A stretch of 58,453 bases of DNA from Myxococcaceae bacterium. Lineage in GTDB: Bacteria > Myxococcota > Myxococcia > Myxococcales > Myxococcaceae. The notes below the pieces were generated by a model that had not been told where the DNA came from, searched no databases, and saw only the letters and a program-made list of their open reading frames with translations. The position numbers and the translations under genes were made by a program. Below are positions 6,916-16,038 of this stretch, in pieces. Numbering within the stretch: position 1 is the stretch's first letter; every line of letters begins with the position of its first letter. The DNA lies in NCBI GenBank assembly GCA_019686135.1, contig JADGHL010000015.1, positions 1 to 58,453 on the forward strand. Direction: 5' to 3'.

Positions 6916-9414
6916 ATGGCGAAGCGACGATCGACCCAGAAAGCGCGCAACCTCGAGGCCTATCGCGCGAAGCGGAACTTCGAGGTCACTCCGGAGCCGG
7001 CGCCTTCATCGACGCCAGGCGCGAAGGGCGCCGCGCCGCGCTTCATGGTCCACAAGCACGATGCCCGCAGGCTGCACTACGACCTCCGCCTGGAGATCGA
7101 CGGTGCGCTCGCGAGCTGGGCAGTGCCGAAAGGGCCGTCCTACGATCCCTCCCAGAAGCGCTTCGCGATCGAGACGGAGGATCACCCGCTCGAGTACGGA
7201 AACTTCGAGGGCCGGATCCCCGAGGGGGAGTACGGCGCGGGCGACTCGATCATCTGGGACCGGGGCACCTGGGACACCGTCCCGCCCGGCCAGGCCGCAG
7301 CGCAGCGGGAGAAGGGCCACCTCACGCTCGAGCTGCGCGGCGAGAAGCTGCACGGACGCTGGCACCTCGTGCACACGCGCGGACAGCCGGGCGGCAAGGC
7401 CGGATGGTTGTTCTTCAAGGCGAAGGATGGGACCGAGGATCCGGACTACGACGTCGTCGCCGAGCGCCCGGAGTCGGTGCTCAGCGGACGCCGCGTCACC
7501 CGCGGCCCGGTGCGAAAGCGCGCGCTGCGCGCCGTCCATCCTGCGCCCGAGGCACTGCTGAAGAAGGTGTGGCCGCCGATGCTCGCCACGCTCGCCACGC
7601 CCGACGCGGTCGAGCCGGACGGGTCGATCTTCGAGGTGAAGTATGACGGCTACCGGGGCATCGCTGCAGTGTCCGGCGGCAAGGTGGCGTTCCAGACGCG
7701 CAACGCGATCGATCTCTCCTCGCGCTTTCCGGAGATCCACCAGGCGCTCACGCGGCTCGACGTCGCGGAGGCGGTGCTCGATGGCGAGGTGGTCGCCTTC
7801 GACGCCAAGGGCATCTCGCGGTTCGAGCTGTTGATGCAGCCCGGTGTCGAACACCGCTACGTCGTCTTCGACCTGTTGTGGCTCGACGGAGACGACCTGC
7901 GCGCGCGGCCGCTGGAGGAGCGCCGCGATCTATTGGAGAGCGTGCTCGCGAACGTGCCGCCGCCGCTCGAGCTGGCCGAGCGGATCGACGGCAGCGTACA
8001 GGATGCGCTCGCCGAGGCGAAGCGGCGCGGTCTGGAGGGCGTCATCGCCAAGCGCCGCGGCTCGCGCTACGAGCCGAAGCGTTCGCGCGAGTGGCTCAAG
8101 CTCAAGGTCTCCCACGCGCAGGAGGTGGCGATTCTCGGCTTCACGCCGATCAAGAACGGGAAGAAGGAGATCGGTGCGCTGCTCGTGGGCGTCTACGACC
8201 CGTCGCTCCACGGATACCGCTACGTGGGCAAGGTCGGTACCGGGTACTCGACGCGCGTGCGCCAGCAGCTGTGGACCGAGCTGTCGAAGACGAAGGTCGA
8301 TCGCCCAGTCGCGGCGGACGCGCCGAGGGTGCGCGGTGCCATCTGGGCCACGCCCACGCTCGTGGCCCAGGTGCAGTTCACCGAGTGGACGCGCGACGGG
8401 AAGCTGCGCCATCCCTCCTTCCTCGGTCTGCGCGAGGACAAACGCCCGGAGGAGACGCGCCGTGAGCTCCCGGTTCGCCAGGCCGAAGCGTCCGGCCAGC
8501 GCCGCGCACCCACGCAGCGGGCCGCCCGGACCGCGCGCCTGAACCGGGACGATGCGCCGCCGCGCGAGGTCGCGCTCACCAACGCGGGTCGCGTGGTGTT
8601 CCCGAAGTCGAAGATCACCAAGGGTGACGTATTCGCCTACTACCGCGATCTCGCCCCGTTCATCATCCCGGCGCTGGATGGGCGACCGCTCGCGCTCAAG
8701 CAGTGGCCGCGCGGCATCCAGTCCAGCGGCTTCTTCCGCCAGAACGTGCCGGACCTCCCCGCGTGGGCCACCCGCGCGGAGGTGCAGACGCCCCGGCGCC
8801 CGGTGCAACACCCGATCGTCGATCGCCCCGAGACGCTGCTGTGGCTCGCGAACCGCTCCGCGTTCGAGCTCCACATGTGGCACAGCCGCGTCCCCCACCT
8901 GAGCGAACCGGACTGGGTGGCGTTCGACCTGGATCCCGGCGAGCGCGGCTGGCCGGAGTTGATTGAGGTCGCGGAGGCGCTGCGCGGGCTATTGGAGAAG
9001 CTGGGCCTTCAGAGCGTCCCCAAGACGAGCGGCAAGCGCGGCCTGCACGTGCTGGTGCCGATCGCCCGCGGGCACACCTATCAGGACACCGTGACGTTCG
9101 CGTCGTCGATCGCCTCGGCGATCGCCGAAGCGCTGCCGGACCTCGCCACGACCCAGCGGTCGATCTCCCGCCGCGGCGGGCGCCTCTACGTCGACGCCCT
9201 CCAGAACGCGGAGGGCAAGACGATCATCGCGCCCTACTCGCTCCGGGGCGTGGAGGGCGCGCCCGTCTCGACACCGCTCAAATGGGGCGAGGTGACGCAA
9301 AGGCTCGATCCCTCGGCGTTCACGCTGAAGACGATGCGGCGGCGGCTGGACAAGGTGGGCGATCTGTTCGCGCCCGCGCTGAGCGGCCGGCAGCGGCTGC
9401 CGCGGTTCGGCTGA
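6916..9414 (+). CDS. ligD: Multifunctional ATP-dependent DNA ligase LigD
   Basis: This 832-residue non-homologous end-joining enzyme is built in the order phosphoesterase, ligase, polymerase. The N-terminal 3'-phosphoesterase domain shows the HDARRLHYDLRLE signature at about residues 48-60. The ligase domain has the nucleotidyl-lysine motif VKYDGYRG with K242, a later LDGEVVAF and the motif V-like WLKLKVSH. The C-terminal primase/polymerase domain has the catalytic acidic pair in VAFDLDPGE (D671, D673) and SGKRGLHVLVPI. All catalytic residues look intact. LigD normally works with the Ku end-binding protein; no ku gene lies in this window. The start codon lacks a strong ribosome site, but the downstream MAKRRSTQKARNL is a normal beginning. 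Confidence 0.95.
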   Translation: MAKRRSTQKARNLEAYRAKRNFEVTPEPAPSSTPGAKGAAPRFMVHKHDARRLHYDLRLEIDGALASWAVPKGPSYDPSQKRFAIETEDHPLEYGNFEGRIPEGEYGAGDSIIWDRGTWDTVPPGQAAAQREKGHLTLELRGEKLHGRWHLVHTRGQPGGKAGWLFFKAKDGTEDPDYDVVAERPESVLSGRRVTRGPVRKRALRAVHPAPEALLKKVWPPMLATLATPDAVEPDGSIFEVKYDGYRGIAAVSGGKVAFQTRNAIDLSSRFPEIHQALTRLDVAEAVLDGEVVAFDAKGISRFELLMQPGVEHRYVVFDLLWLDGDDLRARPLEERRDLLESVLANVPPPLELAERIDGSVQDALAEAKRRGLEGVIAKRRGSRYEPKRSREWLKLKVSHAQEVAILGFTPIKNGKKEIGALLVGVYDPSLHGYRYVGKVGTGYSTRVRQQLWTELSKTKVDRPVAADAPRVRGAIWATPTLVAQVQFTEWTRDGKLRHPSFLGLREDKRPEETRRELPVRQAEASGQRRAPTQRAARTARLNRDDAPPREVALTNAGRVVFPKSKITKGDVFAYYRDLAPFIIPALDGRPLALKQWPRGIQSSGFFRQNVPDLPAWATRAEVQTPRRPVQHPIVDRPETLLWLANRSAFELHMWHSRVPHLSEPDWVAFDLDPGERGWPELIEVAEALRGLLEKLGLQSVPKTSGKRGLHVLVPIARGHTYQDTVTFASSIASAIAEALPDLATTQRSISRRGGRLYVDALQNAEGKTIIAPYSLRGVEGAPVSTPLKWGEVTQRLDPSAFTLKTMRRRLDKVGDLFAPALSGRQRLPRFG

Positions 9415-9481
9415 ACGCCGGGCGTCCAGGCCCGCTGCAGAACCCCTGACCACCGCGCGCGCCAGCTGGTATGAGCGGGCC

Positions 9482-10069
9482 ATGTCGCAGCTCGATCCAG
9501 CGTTCGTCGCCTCCTCCAGCTCCTCCGTCTCGGACCGGCGTTTCTACGTGTTCACCGCCGTTGTGTCGGTCCTCGCGCTCGGTGTGCTCGCGTGGCTGCT
9601 GGTGGTGCGGAAGGTCGATCCGTCGGCGGCGGGCGCGGACCTCGCGTTCATGCCGGCGGTGAACGCATGCTTCAACGCCGTCTCCGCGATCCTGCTGACG
9701 ATGGGGTTCATCGCCATCCGGCGTGGCAATCGCCGCCTGCATCGCCAACTGATGGTGTCGGCGTTCGCGGCGTCCAGCCTCTTCCTCGTCGGGTACCTTG
9801 CCTACCACTCCGTTCACGGGGACACGAAGTTCATAGGTCAGGGTGCGATCCGGGGGCTCTACTTCTTCATCCTCGCGACCCACGTTCTGGCGTCCATGCT
9901 GGTGCTCCCCGGAGCACTGATGGCTCTCTACTTTGCGTGGAGGAAGACGTTCGCGCGGCACAAACGGGTCACCCGGGTGCTGCTGCCGATCTGGCTCTAT
10001 GTGTCCGTCACGGGCGTCGTCATCTACTTCATGCTGCGCGACAGCCGCGCAGCCGCGGGGTTGCACTGA
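9482..10069 (+). CDS. DUF420 family membrane protein (CtaM/YozB-like)
   Basis: This 195-residue integral membrane protein has about five hydrophobic helices. Examples are FTAVVSVLALGVLAWLLVV, ACFNAVSAILLTMGFIAI, FAASSLFLVGYLAYHSVHG, GLYFFILATHVLASMLVLPG and LLPIWLYVSVTGVVIYFML. The spaced His residues (HRQLMVSAFAASS, AYHSVHG, ATHVLAS) match the DUF420 family. Members of that family such as CtaM assist haem-copper oxidase assembly in Firmicutes. A role in respiratory oxidase maturation is an inference here, as no oxidase gene is nearby. The small gene that follows starts directly after its stop codon. Confidence 0.85.
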   Translation: MSQLDPAFVASSSSSVSDRRFYVFTAVVSVLALGVLAWLLVVRKVDPSAAGADLAFMPAVNACFNAVSAILLTMGFIAIRRGNRRLHRQLMVSAFAASSLFLVGYLAYHSVHGDTKFIGQGAIRGLYFFILATHVLASMLVLPGALMALYFAWRKTFARHKRVTRVLLPIWLYVSVTGVVIYFMLRDSRAAAGLH

Positions 10070-10070
10070 G

Positions 10071-10298
10071 ATGCGCACCAACGGCACGAACACCGCTCCC
10101 CCCGAGCGCGACGAGCTCGATGGGTGGACGATCGAGATCTCGAAAGTCTGGCCTTCCGTCTACCGCCTCCGCGCGTCCGACCGGGACGGCGTCCGCTTCT
10201 GCGTGATGGGGCGGGATCCAGGCGAGCTGCGCGGCGAGCTCGACTGCTACGTCGCGGCGGCGGAGCCACGGCGGGCGCGGGCGGCGGCGGGGCGCTGA
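10071..10298 (+). CDS. Small hypothetical protein downstream of DUF420 gene
   Basis: A 75-residue reading frame starts with an ATG one base after the upstream TGA, which favours translational coupling. The sequence contains an orderly segment (DGWTIEISKVWPSVYRL, DGVRFCVMGRDPGELRGELDCY) followed by an Ala/Arg-rich tail. No family is recognised. It is kept because of its position and non-random composition, not because of a match. Confidence 0.5.
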   Translation: MRTNGTNTAPPERDELDGWTIEISKVWPSVYRLRASDRDGVRFCVMGRDPGELRGELDCYVAAAEPRRARAAAGR

Positions 10299-10349
10299 AC
10301 GGCGGACCGCCCGTCTGCATCAGGCGGCGGCCGTGAGCACACAGGTGGG

Positions 10350-13300
10350 CTACGAGGCGGTCGCCTGCGCCTGATGGGTCTGTGTCTGCGGCACACCGTC
10401 GACGTACGTCACGAACTGGCCGACGATCGCCGGCACCCTCGGCCCCGGCGTGACGATGCCGGTGAGGTTCAACGGGTCGACCGCGGAGAGGTGGATAGGC
10501 CTTCCGTCATGCGGCGTCCTTCGCACGCTGCGCGCCAGGTCCACCGCTTCGGGAAGAGCGAACTGCTCTCCGACGAAGCCGGCCACGAAGCGTCCCCCGC
10601 GGATCTCCCCGCGCGCCTCCATCCGCCGGTAGATGAACGCGAGCTCGCGCCACGTCGGCGCCAGCGGCTCGCGCATCGCCAGATCGCGCCAGACGATGCC
10701 GTAGCGGAACAACAGCAGCCGGGCGATCCGCTCGTGGAGCGCAGCCGTGTCCTCGTGACCGGCCGGCGCGAGGAGCGACCAGCGCCCCGGCCCGCCGCGC
10801 CGCAAAAGCCTCTGCCGCTTGCGCTTCGCCGGCGACTGCAGGACGCGCAGGTTCTCCACGGCGTCCGCGGACACCACGCCACGCGACAGAAGCTCCCACA
10901 GCGCGTCTTCGATCTCCGCGGGGAGCCGGCGGGTGATGGACACCAGATCCTGGAAGAAGCAGGCGCCGCGCCGTTCCAGTGCGTGCGCCACGTCCTCGGC
11001 GACCTTCGACAGGCCCACCGGCAGCCGCAACACGCCGTCGTCGGTCACCACCGACGACCGCGCCGCCTGCAACATCCAATCGAGCTCCTCGCGCCGCACG
11101 AAGGTGATGGTCGCGTTGCGGGTCACCGGCGGACGGCCGCGCTGCACGATGCTCTTCGCCAACGCCGCCGGGCCGAACGGGTGCGCCGCGCCCCGGCGCT
11201 GCCCGGGGACCTCCGGCTTCGCGTCGTCGCGGAGAGTGAGCCGGCCCCAGGCGACTTCGCCCTCCCAGCACGCGCGCTCGAGGAGCTCCGGCAGGTAGCG
11301 GTGCATCCGCGCGGGCAGAAGCCACTGCTCCCATGCAGCGGCCGGCGCCTCGTAGCCCTGCAACAGGGAGATCGCCTTGAGCAACCCGCCCCGGCCCCGC
11401 AGCGCGTCCGGCGCGTCGAGGTGGTGCCACTTGAAGAGGAAGCGCATGAAGTCCTGCGCGTGCAGCGGTTCGATCTCCTTGCGCAGGCGCCCCACGGTGA
11501 GGCGGTGGATCCGCTGCAGCAGGCGGCGATCGCAGAACTCCACCGCCCCGGCGTGCGCGGGCCCGAGCGACGCGGGGCGGAAAGTGCCGCGCAGTGCCTG
11601 CCCTTCGTTCTCCAGCTGCACCAGCGCGGCGGCGATCTCCGCCTCTGGCAGGCTCAGCGCCGCGGAGAGCTCGGCCGCGGTGGTGGGACCGCAGACCTCC
11701 ATGTGCCCCCGCACCACCGCGAGCGCCGCGGCGTCCACGGCGATCGGCCCGTCGCCAGGCAATGCGCTCAGCGCGGGGTTCAGCGACGCGTCCGGATAGA
11801 GCGCCTGCACGTGCGGGATCCGCTCCGCGGCCACGAGGTAACGGGCAGCTCCGGTCGGCGTGCCGACGGTCAGCGTGGCGGCGCGTCGCGACCGCTTCAG
11901 CACGTCTGCGTCGCTCGCAGAGGCGTTCGCTTCCGGGAGAACGACCAACTGCAAGAGCGCATCGTGCAGCTCCTCGGCGTCGCGCATCGGCGGGCGGGCC
12001 TCGTCGATCACCTGGGTGATGGCCGCCGCATCGAGCGCGCCGAAAGACGCGGCGTCCTCCGCGGGCAGCGTGCGGCGCACCGAGATCGCCCGGGCGCGCC
12101 GCTCCTCCAGTGGGGCGTCATCGAGATAGGTGTACGGCTGCGAGTTCAACAGCGCGTGCGCCAGCGGAGAGGGCTCCGGCAGATCCACCGCCCGCGTGCG
12201 GATCTCCCCGCGGCGCATGGCGGCGAGCACGGCCTTGAGGCCATCCACGTCCATCGCGTCGCGGAGACACTCGTCGAGCGTCTCCTTCACCAGCGGGTGA
12301 TCCGGCACCTCGATGGGCGCGCCGCCGTGGTTGTCCTGGCAGCCCACCTGCGCCGGGAACACCGCGGCCAACAGATCCTCGGCGTTGGCGCGCTGGATGG
12401 GCGGTGGGACGCGGGAACCGTTGCGGAAGCGCAACAGCGCGAGCGCGCGCGCGCTGACCCACCGGAAGCGGGTGCCGAACATCGGCGCCTGCAGCACCGC
12501 CTGGGTCAGCACCTCCTCCACGTTGTTCGGAGAGAGGAAGTCGAAGATGTCCGCCAGCGGGAAGCTGTGCTGTTCGCCGAGAGAGAGGATAATCCCATCG
12601 TCGTTCGCGGCGGCCTGCAGCTCGAAGTCGAAGGTGCGGCAGAAGCGCTTGCGCAGCGCCAGCCCCCACGCACGGTTGATCCGCCCGCCGAAGGGGGCGT
12701 GGAGGATGAGCTGCATCCCGCCCGCCTCGTCGAAGAACCGCTCGGCGATGACGCAGGTCTTCGAGGGCATCGCGCCGAGGATCGCCGCGCTGGTCCGCAG
12801 GTAGCTCACCAGCGCCTGCGCCGCCGCCTCGGTGAGGCCGACGTGCGTGCGCAGCCAGTCCTCCGCGTCGGGTCGTTCGACCAGCTCCTCGCGTAGCCGC
12901 GAGACGCCGGTGGACAGCTCCTCGGTCCGCGCGGGCGCCTCTCCCAGCCAGAACGGCACCGTGGGCGGCTGCCCCGCGGCGCTCTCCACGTGCACCCGGC
13001 CGGCCATCACCCGCTGGATCCGCCACGCGGTGGACCCGAGCAGGAACACGTCCCCCGCCATGCTCTCCACCGCGAAGTCCTCGTCCAGCGTGCCGACGAG
13101 CTTGCCTTCCGGTTCGGCCACCACCGGGTAGGTGAAGGTCTCGGGGATCGTCCCGGCGTTGGTGACCGCGGTGATGCGGGCGCCCTTGCGTGCGCGGAGG
13201 ATCCCGTTCACCCGGTCTCGGTGGAGGTGCACCCGCGACCGTCCGCGCCGGGTGGAGACGCCCTCGCAGAGCATGTGCAGGACGCGCTCGAACTCCTCGC

Positions 13301-14630
13301 GGGTCAGCTCGCGGTACGGCCAGGCCCGTTTGCAGAGCGCGAACAGCTCGTCCTCGCGCCACTCCTCCGCCGTGCACACCGCGACGATCTGCTGCGCCAG
13401 CACGTCCAGGCCCTTCTCCGGGATGCGCACGCGATCGAGCTCGCCGTCGCGGACCGCGCGCAACAGCGCCGTGCACTCCACCAGCTCGTCGCGCGTCATC
13501 GCGAAGAGGATTCCCCGCGAGACGCCGCCGTAATGGTGGCCCGCCCGGCCAACGCGCTGGAGGAACGTCGCGATCGATCGCGGCGTGCCGATCTGGACGA
13601 CCAGATCCACCGACCCGATGTCGATGCCCAGCTCCAGCGAGGCGGTGGCCACCATGATCCGCAGCTTCCCGGACTTGAGGCGCTCCTCCGCGGCAAGCCG
13701 AAGCTCGCGCGACAGGCTGCCGTGGTGCGCGGCGGTGTACTCGTGGCCGATCCGCTCGCCGAGGTCGTGGGCGATGCGCTCCGCCAGCTTCCGCGTGTTG
13801 GCGAAGATCAGCATCGTCCGGTGCTGCTGCGAGAGCTCCACCAGCCGGTCGTAGATCTGCCCCCACGCCTCGTGGCTGGCGACCGCGGAGAGCTCCTGGT
13901 CCGGCACCTCGACCGACAGCTCCCACGGACGCACGTGGCCGATCTCGAGGATCTCGCAGGCCGGCGATTCGCCGCACAGGAACGAGGCGATCTGCGGCAG
14001 CGGGCGCTGCGTGGCGGACAGGCCAATGAGCTGCGGCGAGCCCTGGACGAGGTGCTTGAGCCGCTCCATCGACAGCGCGAAGTGGCTGCCCCGCTTGTCC
14101 CGCGCGAGCGCGTGGATCTCGTCGACGATCACGGTGTCCACCCGCCGCAGCGCCTCGCGCGACCGTGCGGCGGTGAGGCACAGGTAGAACGACTCCGGCG
14201 TGGTGATGAGCACGTGCGGCGGGTTCTTCGCCATGCTCTGACGTTCCGACTGCGGCGTGTCCCCGCTGCGCACCAGCACCCGCACAGGTTGCGGGTCCAG
14301 GCCCTCCGCGCGCGCCAGCTCGTAGATCTCCTCCAGCGGCCTGAGGAGGTTCTTCTGCACGTCGTTGCCCAGCGCCTTGAGCGGCGAGACGTAGAGCACG
14401 TGCGTGCGCGCCTCGAGCGTGCCGTCCAGCGCGCGCCGGAAGAGCGTGTCCAGGCAGTGGAGGAACGCCGAGAGCGTCTTGCCCGACCCGGTGGGCGCGG
14501 CGATGAGGACGTTCTTGCCGGCGCGGATGCGCGGCCAGCCCTCGCGCTGCGGCTCGGACGGCGAGCCGATCCGCGAGGTGAACCAGCGCTGCACGATCGG
14601 ATGGAAGCCTTCGAGGGGAGCGGGCGACAT
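10350..14630 (-). CDS. lhr: Large Lhr-type ATP-dependent helicase
   Basis: This 1426-residue superfamily 2 helicase has Walker A AAPTGSGKT (K51), DEIH box VIVDEIHAL, motif III LSATQRP and motif VI QRVGRAGHHYGG, so the ATPase core is complete. The Lhr-Core winged-helix and DEAD/H-associated regions follow (GGRINRAWGLALRKRF). A long C-terminal extension of several hundred residues carries further winged-helix-like segments, as in long bacterial Lhr. The family unwinds DNA 3'-5', prefers RNA:DNA hybrids and is linked to DNA repair. I start at the ATG at 14630 because the protein then opens directly with the helicase domain. It runs toward the ligD cluster from the other side. Confidence 0.93.
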   Translation of the reverse strand: MSPAPLEGFHPIVQRWFTSRIGSPSEPQREGWPRIRAGKNVLIAAPTGSGKTLSAFLHCLDTLFRRALDGTLEARTHVLYVSPLKALGNDVQKNLLRPLEEIYELARAEGLDPQPVRVLVRSGDTPQSERQSMAKNPPHVLITTPESFYLCLTAARSREALRRVDTVIVDEIHALARDKRGSHFALSMERLKHLVQGSPQLIGLSATQRPLPQIASFLCGESPACEILEIGHVRPWELSVEVPDQELSAVASHEAWGQIYDRLVELSQQHRTMLIFANTRKLAERIAHDLGERIGHEYTAAHHGSLSRELRLAAEERLKSGKLRIMVATASLELGIDIGSVDLVVQIGTPRSIATFLQRVGRAGHHYGGVSRGILFAMTRDELVECTALLRAVRDGELDRVRIPEKGLDVLAQQIVAVCTAEEWREDELFALCKRAWPYRELTREEFERVLHMLCEGVSTRRGRSRVHLHRDRVNGILRARKGARITAVTNAGTIPETFTYPVVAEPEGKLVGTLDEDFAVESMAGDVFLLGSTAWRIQRVMAGRVHVESAAGQPPTVPFWLGEAPARTEELSTGVSRLREELVERPDAEDWLRTHVGLTEAAAQALVSYLRTSAAILGAMPSKTCVIAERFFDEAGGMQLILHAPFGGRINRAWGLALRKRFCRTFDFELQAAANDDGIILSLGEQHSFPLADIFDFLSPNNVEEVLTQAVLQAPMFGTRFRWVSARALALLRFRNGSRVPPPIQRANAEDLLAAVFPAQVGCQDNHGGAPIEVPDHPLVKETLDECLRDAMDVDGLKAVLAAMRRGEIRTRAVDLPEPSPLAHALLNSQPYTYLDDAPLEERRARAISVRRTLPAEDAASFGALDAAAITQVIDEARPPMRDAEELHDALLQLVVLPEANASASDADVLKRSRRAATLTVGTPTGAARYLVAAERIPHVQALYPDASLNPALSALPGDGPIAVDAAALAVVRGHMEVCGPTTAAELSAALSLPEAEIAAALVQLENEGQALRGTFRPASLGPAHAGAVEFCDRRLLQRIHRLTVGRLRKEIEPLHAQDFMRFLFKWHHLDAPDALRGRGGLLKAISLLQGYEAPAAAWEQWLLPARMHRYLPELLERACWEGEVAWGRLTLRDDAKPEVPGQRRGAAHPFGPAALAKSIVQRGRPPVTRNATITFVRREELDWMLQAARSSVVTDDGVLRLPVGLSKVAEDVAHALERRGACFFQDLVSITRRLPAEIEDALWELLSRGVVSADAVENLRVLQSPAKRKRQRLLRRGGPGRWSLLAPAGHEDTAALHERIARLLLFRYGIVWRDLAMREPLAPTWRELAFIYRRMEARGEIRGGRFVAGFVGEQFALPEAVDLARSVRRTPHDGRPIHLSAVDPLNLTGIVTPGPRVPAIVGQFVTYVDGVPQTQTHQAQATAS

Positions 14631-14811
14631 CGCGGCAGACCTGAACACGGGTACAGGCGGGAGATCAATGCAGTAAGGCCCCCGATGCGTGGCTCGCAAC
14701 GGGGACCTGCCGCCTGCCGGGCCGGCTGCCGCCCGTTCTGACGCGCGCCGCCCGACCGCCGGCGCAGACGTGGACGTGTCTTCACCGTGATGCGCAGGAT
14801 GCGCACCGCGT

Positions 14812-15552
14812 ATGCGCCGTGAATACACGAGCTGGTGGAGCGAGCGTCTCCACATGGACATGCCGATCGTCCGCTACGGCCACTACGGGCCGGCGCTGCT
14901 GCTCTTCCCCACCTGGGCGTCGGATCTGTGGGAGGCGGAGTCGCGGGGGCTGATCAAATCGATCGCTCCGTTCATCGACGCAGGACGAATCACCGCGTTC
15001 TGCATCAACAGCATCTCGCCGCACGCGTGGTGCAACGACTTGGTGCCGATGCACGAGAAGGCCCGGCGCCAGGCCGCGTACGACCACTACGTCGAAGAGG
15101 AGGTCGTCCCGTTCATCCGCGCGCAGCTGCGCGATCCGGACGCGCGCATCGCGGTGGGTGGAGCCAGCTTCGGCGCGTTCTATGGCGCGGCGGTGCTCTT
15201 CCGGCGGCCGGAGCTCTTCTCCGCGCTCATTGGCATGAGCGGCTTCTACCGGCTCGACCAGGTGCTCCACGGGTACCACGACGAGAACGTGTACTTCCAC
15301 TCGCCGGGCTGGTTCGTACCGCAGATGCCGGAGGGGCCGCAGCTGGAGCTATTGCGCCACGGGACGCAGATCCACCTGCTCACCGGCCAGGGCGCGTGGG
15401 AGGCCCCCGAGGAGACGCTGGTGTTCAGCCGCATCCTCCGCGAGAAGAACATCCCCCACCGGCTGGACCTGTGGGGCCACGACATGGCGCACGACTGGCC
15501 GACCTGGCACCGCATGCTTCAGGTGGTGGTGGGCGAACGGATGGGAATCTGA
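14812..15552 (+). CDS. Esterase-family alpha/beta hydrolase
   Basis: This 246-residue cytoplasmic protein resembles the putative esterase family (esterase D/antigen 85 fold). The nucleophile elbow is GGASFGA with S119. The likely catalytic His is in WGHDMAHDWPTW near the C-terminus, and an acidic residue probably comes from the LTGQGAWEAPEE loop. No signal peptide is present. It is divergent from lhr across a 181-bp gap. The substrate is unknown. Confidence 0.8.
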   Translation: MRREYTSWWSERLHMDMPIVRYGHYGPALLLFPTWASDLWEAESRGLIKSIAPFIDAGRITAFCINSISPHAWCNDLVPMHEKARRQAAYDHYVEEEVVPFIRAQLRDPDARIAVGGASFGAFYGAAVLFRRPELFSALIGMSGFYRLDQVLHGYHDENVYFHSPGWFVPQMPEGPQLELLRHGTQIHLLTGQGAWEAPEETLVFSRILREKNIPHRLDLWGHDMAHDWPTWHRMLQVVVGERMGI

Positions 15553-15601
15553 AGCGCGCCGCGCTCCTGGGGCGCATCATGTCCACAGAGGAGGACGGAC
15601 G

Positions 15602-16033
15602 ATGCCCCGTGCAGAGATCCCGCTCATCGATGGTCCGGTCCGCGCGGCCTGGCAGCGCAGGGACCTGGTGATCGGCCTGCTCCACGACGAGCGCTGCCCG
15701 CCCTGCGCGGCCGCCCGCAGGCTGCTCCGCACGCGCGCGGGGCTGCCGGACGATCCCGAGCTCGCCCTCGCCGTCTTCACGCGCGGCGCGCCGGAGGACG
15801 CTCACGTCGTCGAACGACTCGGCCGCGCCGCACAGCTCCCGGACGACGTGGCGGCGATCCTCATCGCCGATCGCTTCCTCGAGCTCTACGCCACGCTCGA
15901 CGTGCACGCGATCGCCCCCGAGGCGCTCGGGCAGGAGGTCGGCGCGTGGGCGGAGGCGGTGCTGCTTCAGTGCGGCGAGTGCAGCCGGATGCCGGAGACC
16001 GGAGCCGCCGCCACCGAGGTCCGGCCCGGCTGA
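15602..16033 (+). CDS. Thioredoxin-fold protein with CPPC motif
   Basis: This 143-residue protein opens with a short helix/strand and the motif DERCPPCAAARRLL (C32, C35), placed as in thioredoxin-like domains. A second Cys pair occurs near the C-terminus (LLQCGECSRM), which is unusual and could bind metal or form a second redox pair. A ribosome site (GAGGAGGACG) precedes the ATG. It ends 5 bp before the convergent hrcA stop. It is not close enough to known subfamilies to assign a partner. Confidence 0.65.
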   Translation: MPRAEIPLIDGPVRAAWQRRDLVIGLLHDERCPPCAAARRLLRTRAGLPDDPELALAVFTRGAPEDAHVVERLGRAAQLPDDVAAILIADRFLELYATLDVHAIAPEALGQEVGAWAEAVLLQCGECSRMPETGAAATEVRPG

Positions 16034-16038
16034 GGTGC

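Noticed and set aside
3903-7646. 1247-codon plus-strand open frame
   Set aside because: It lies opposite the ferritin-like and envelope genes and runs into ligD in another phase, with composition typical of a shadow frame and no recognisable domain.
10374-12896. 840-codon plus-strand frame inside lhr
   Set aside because: It is antisense to conserved Lhr coding sequence and has only low-complexity Arg/His-rich translation.
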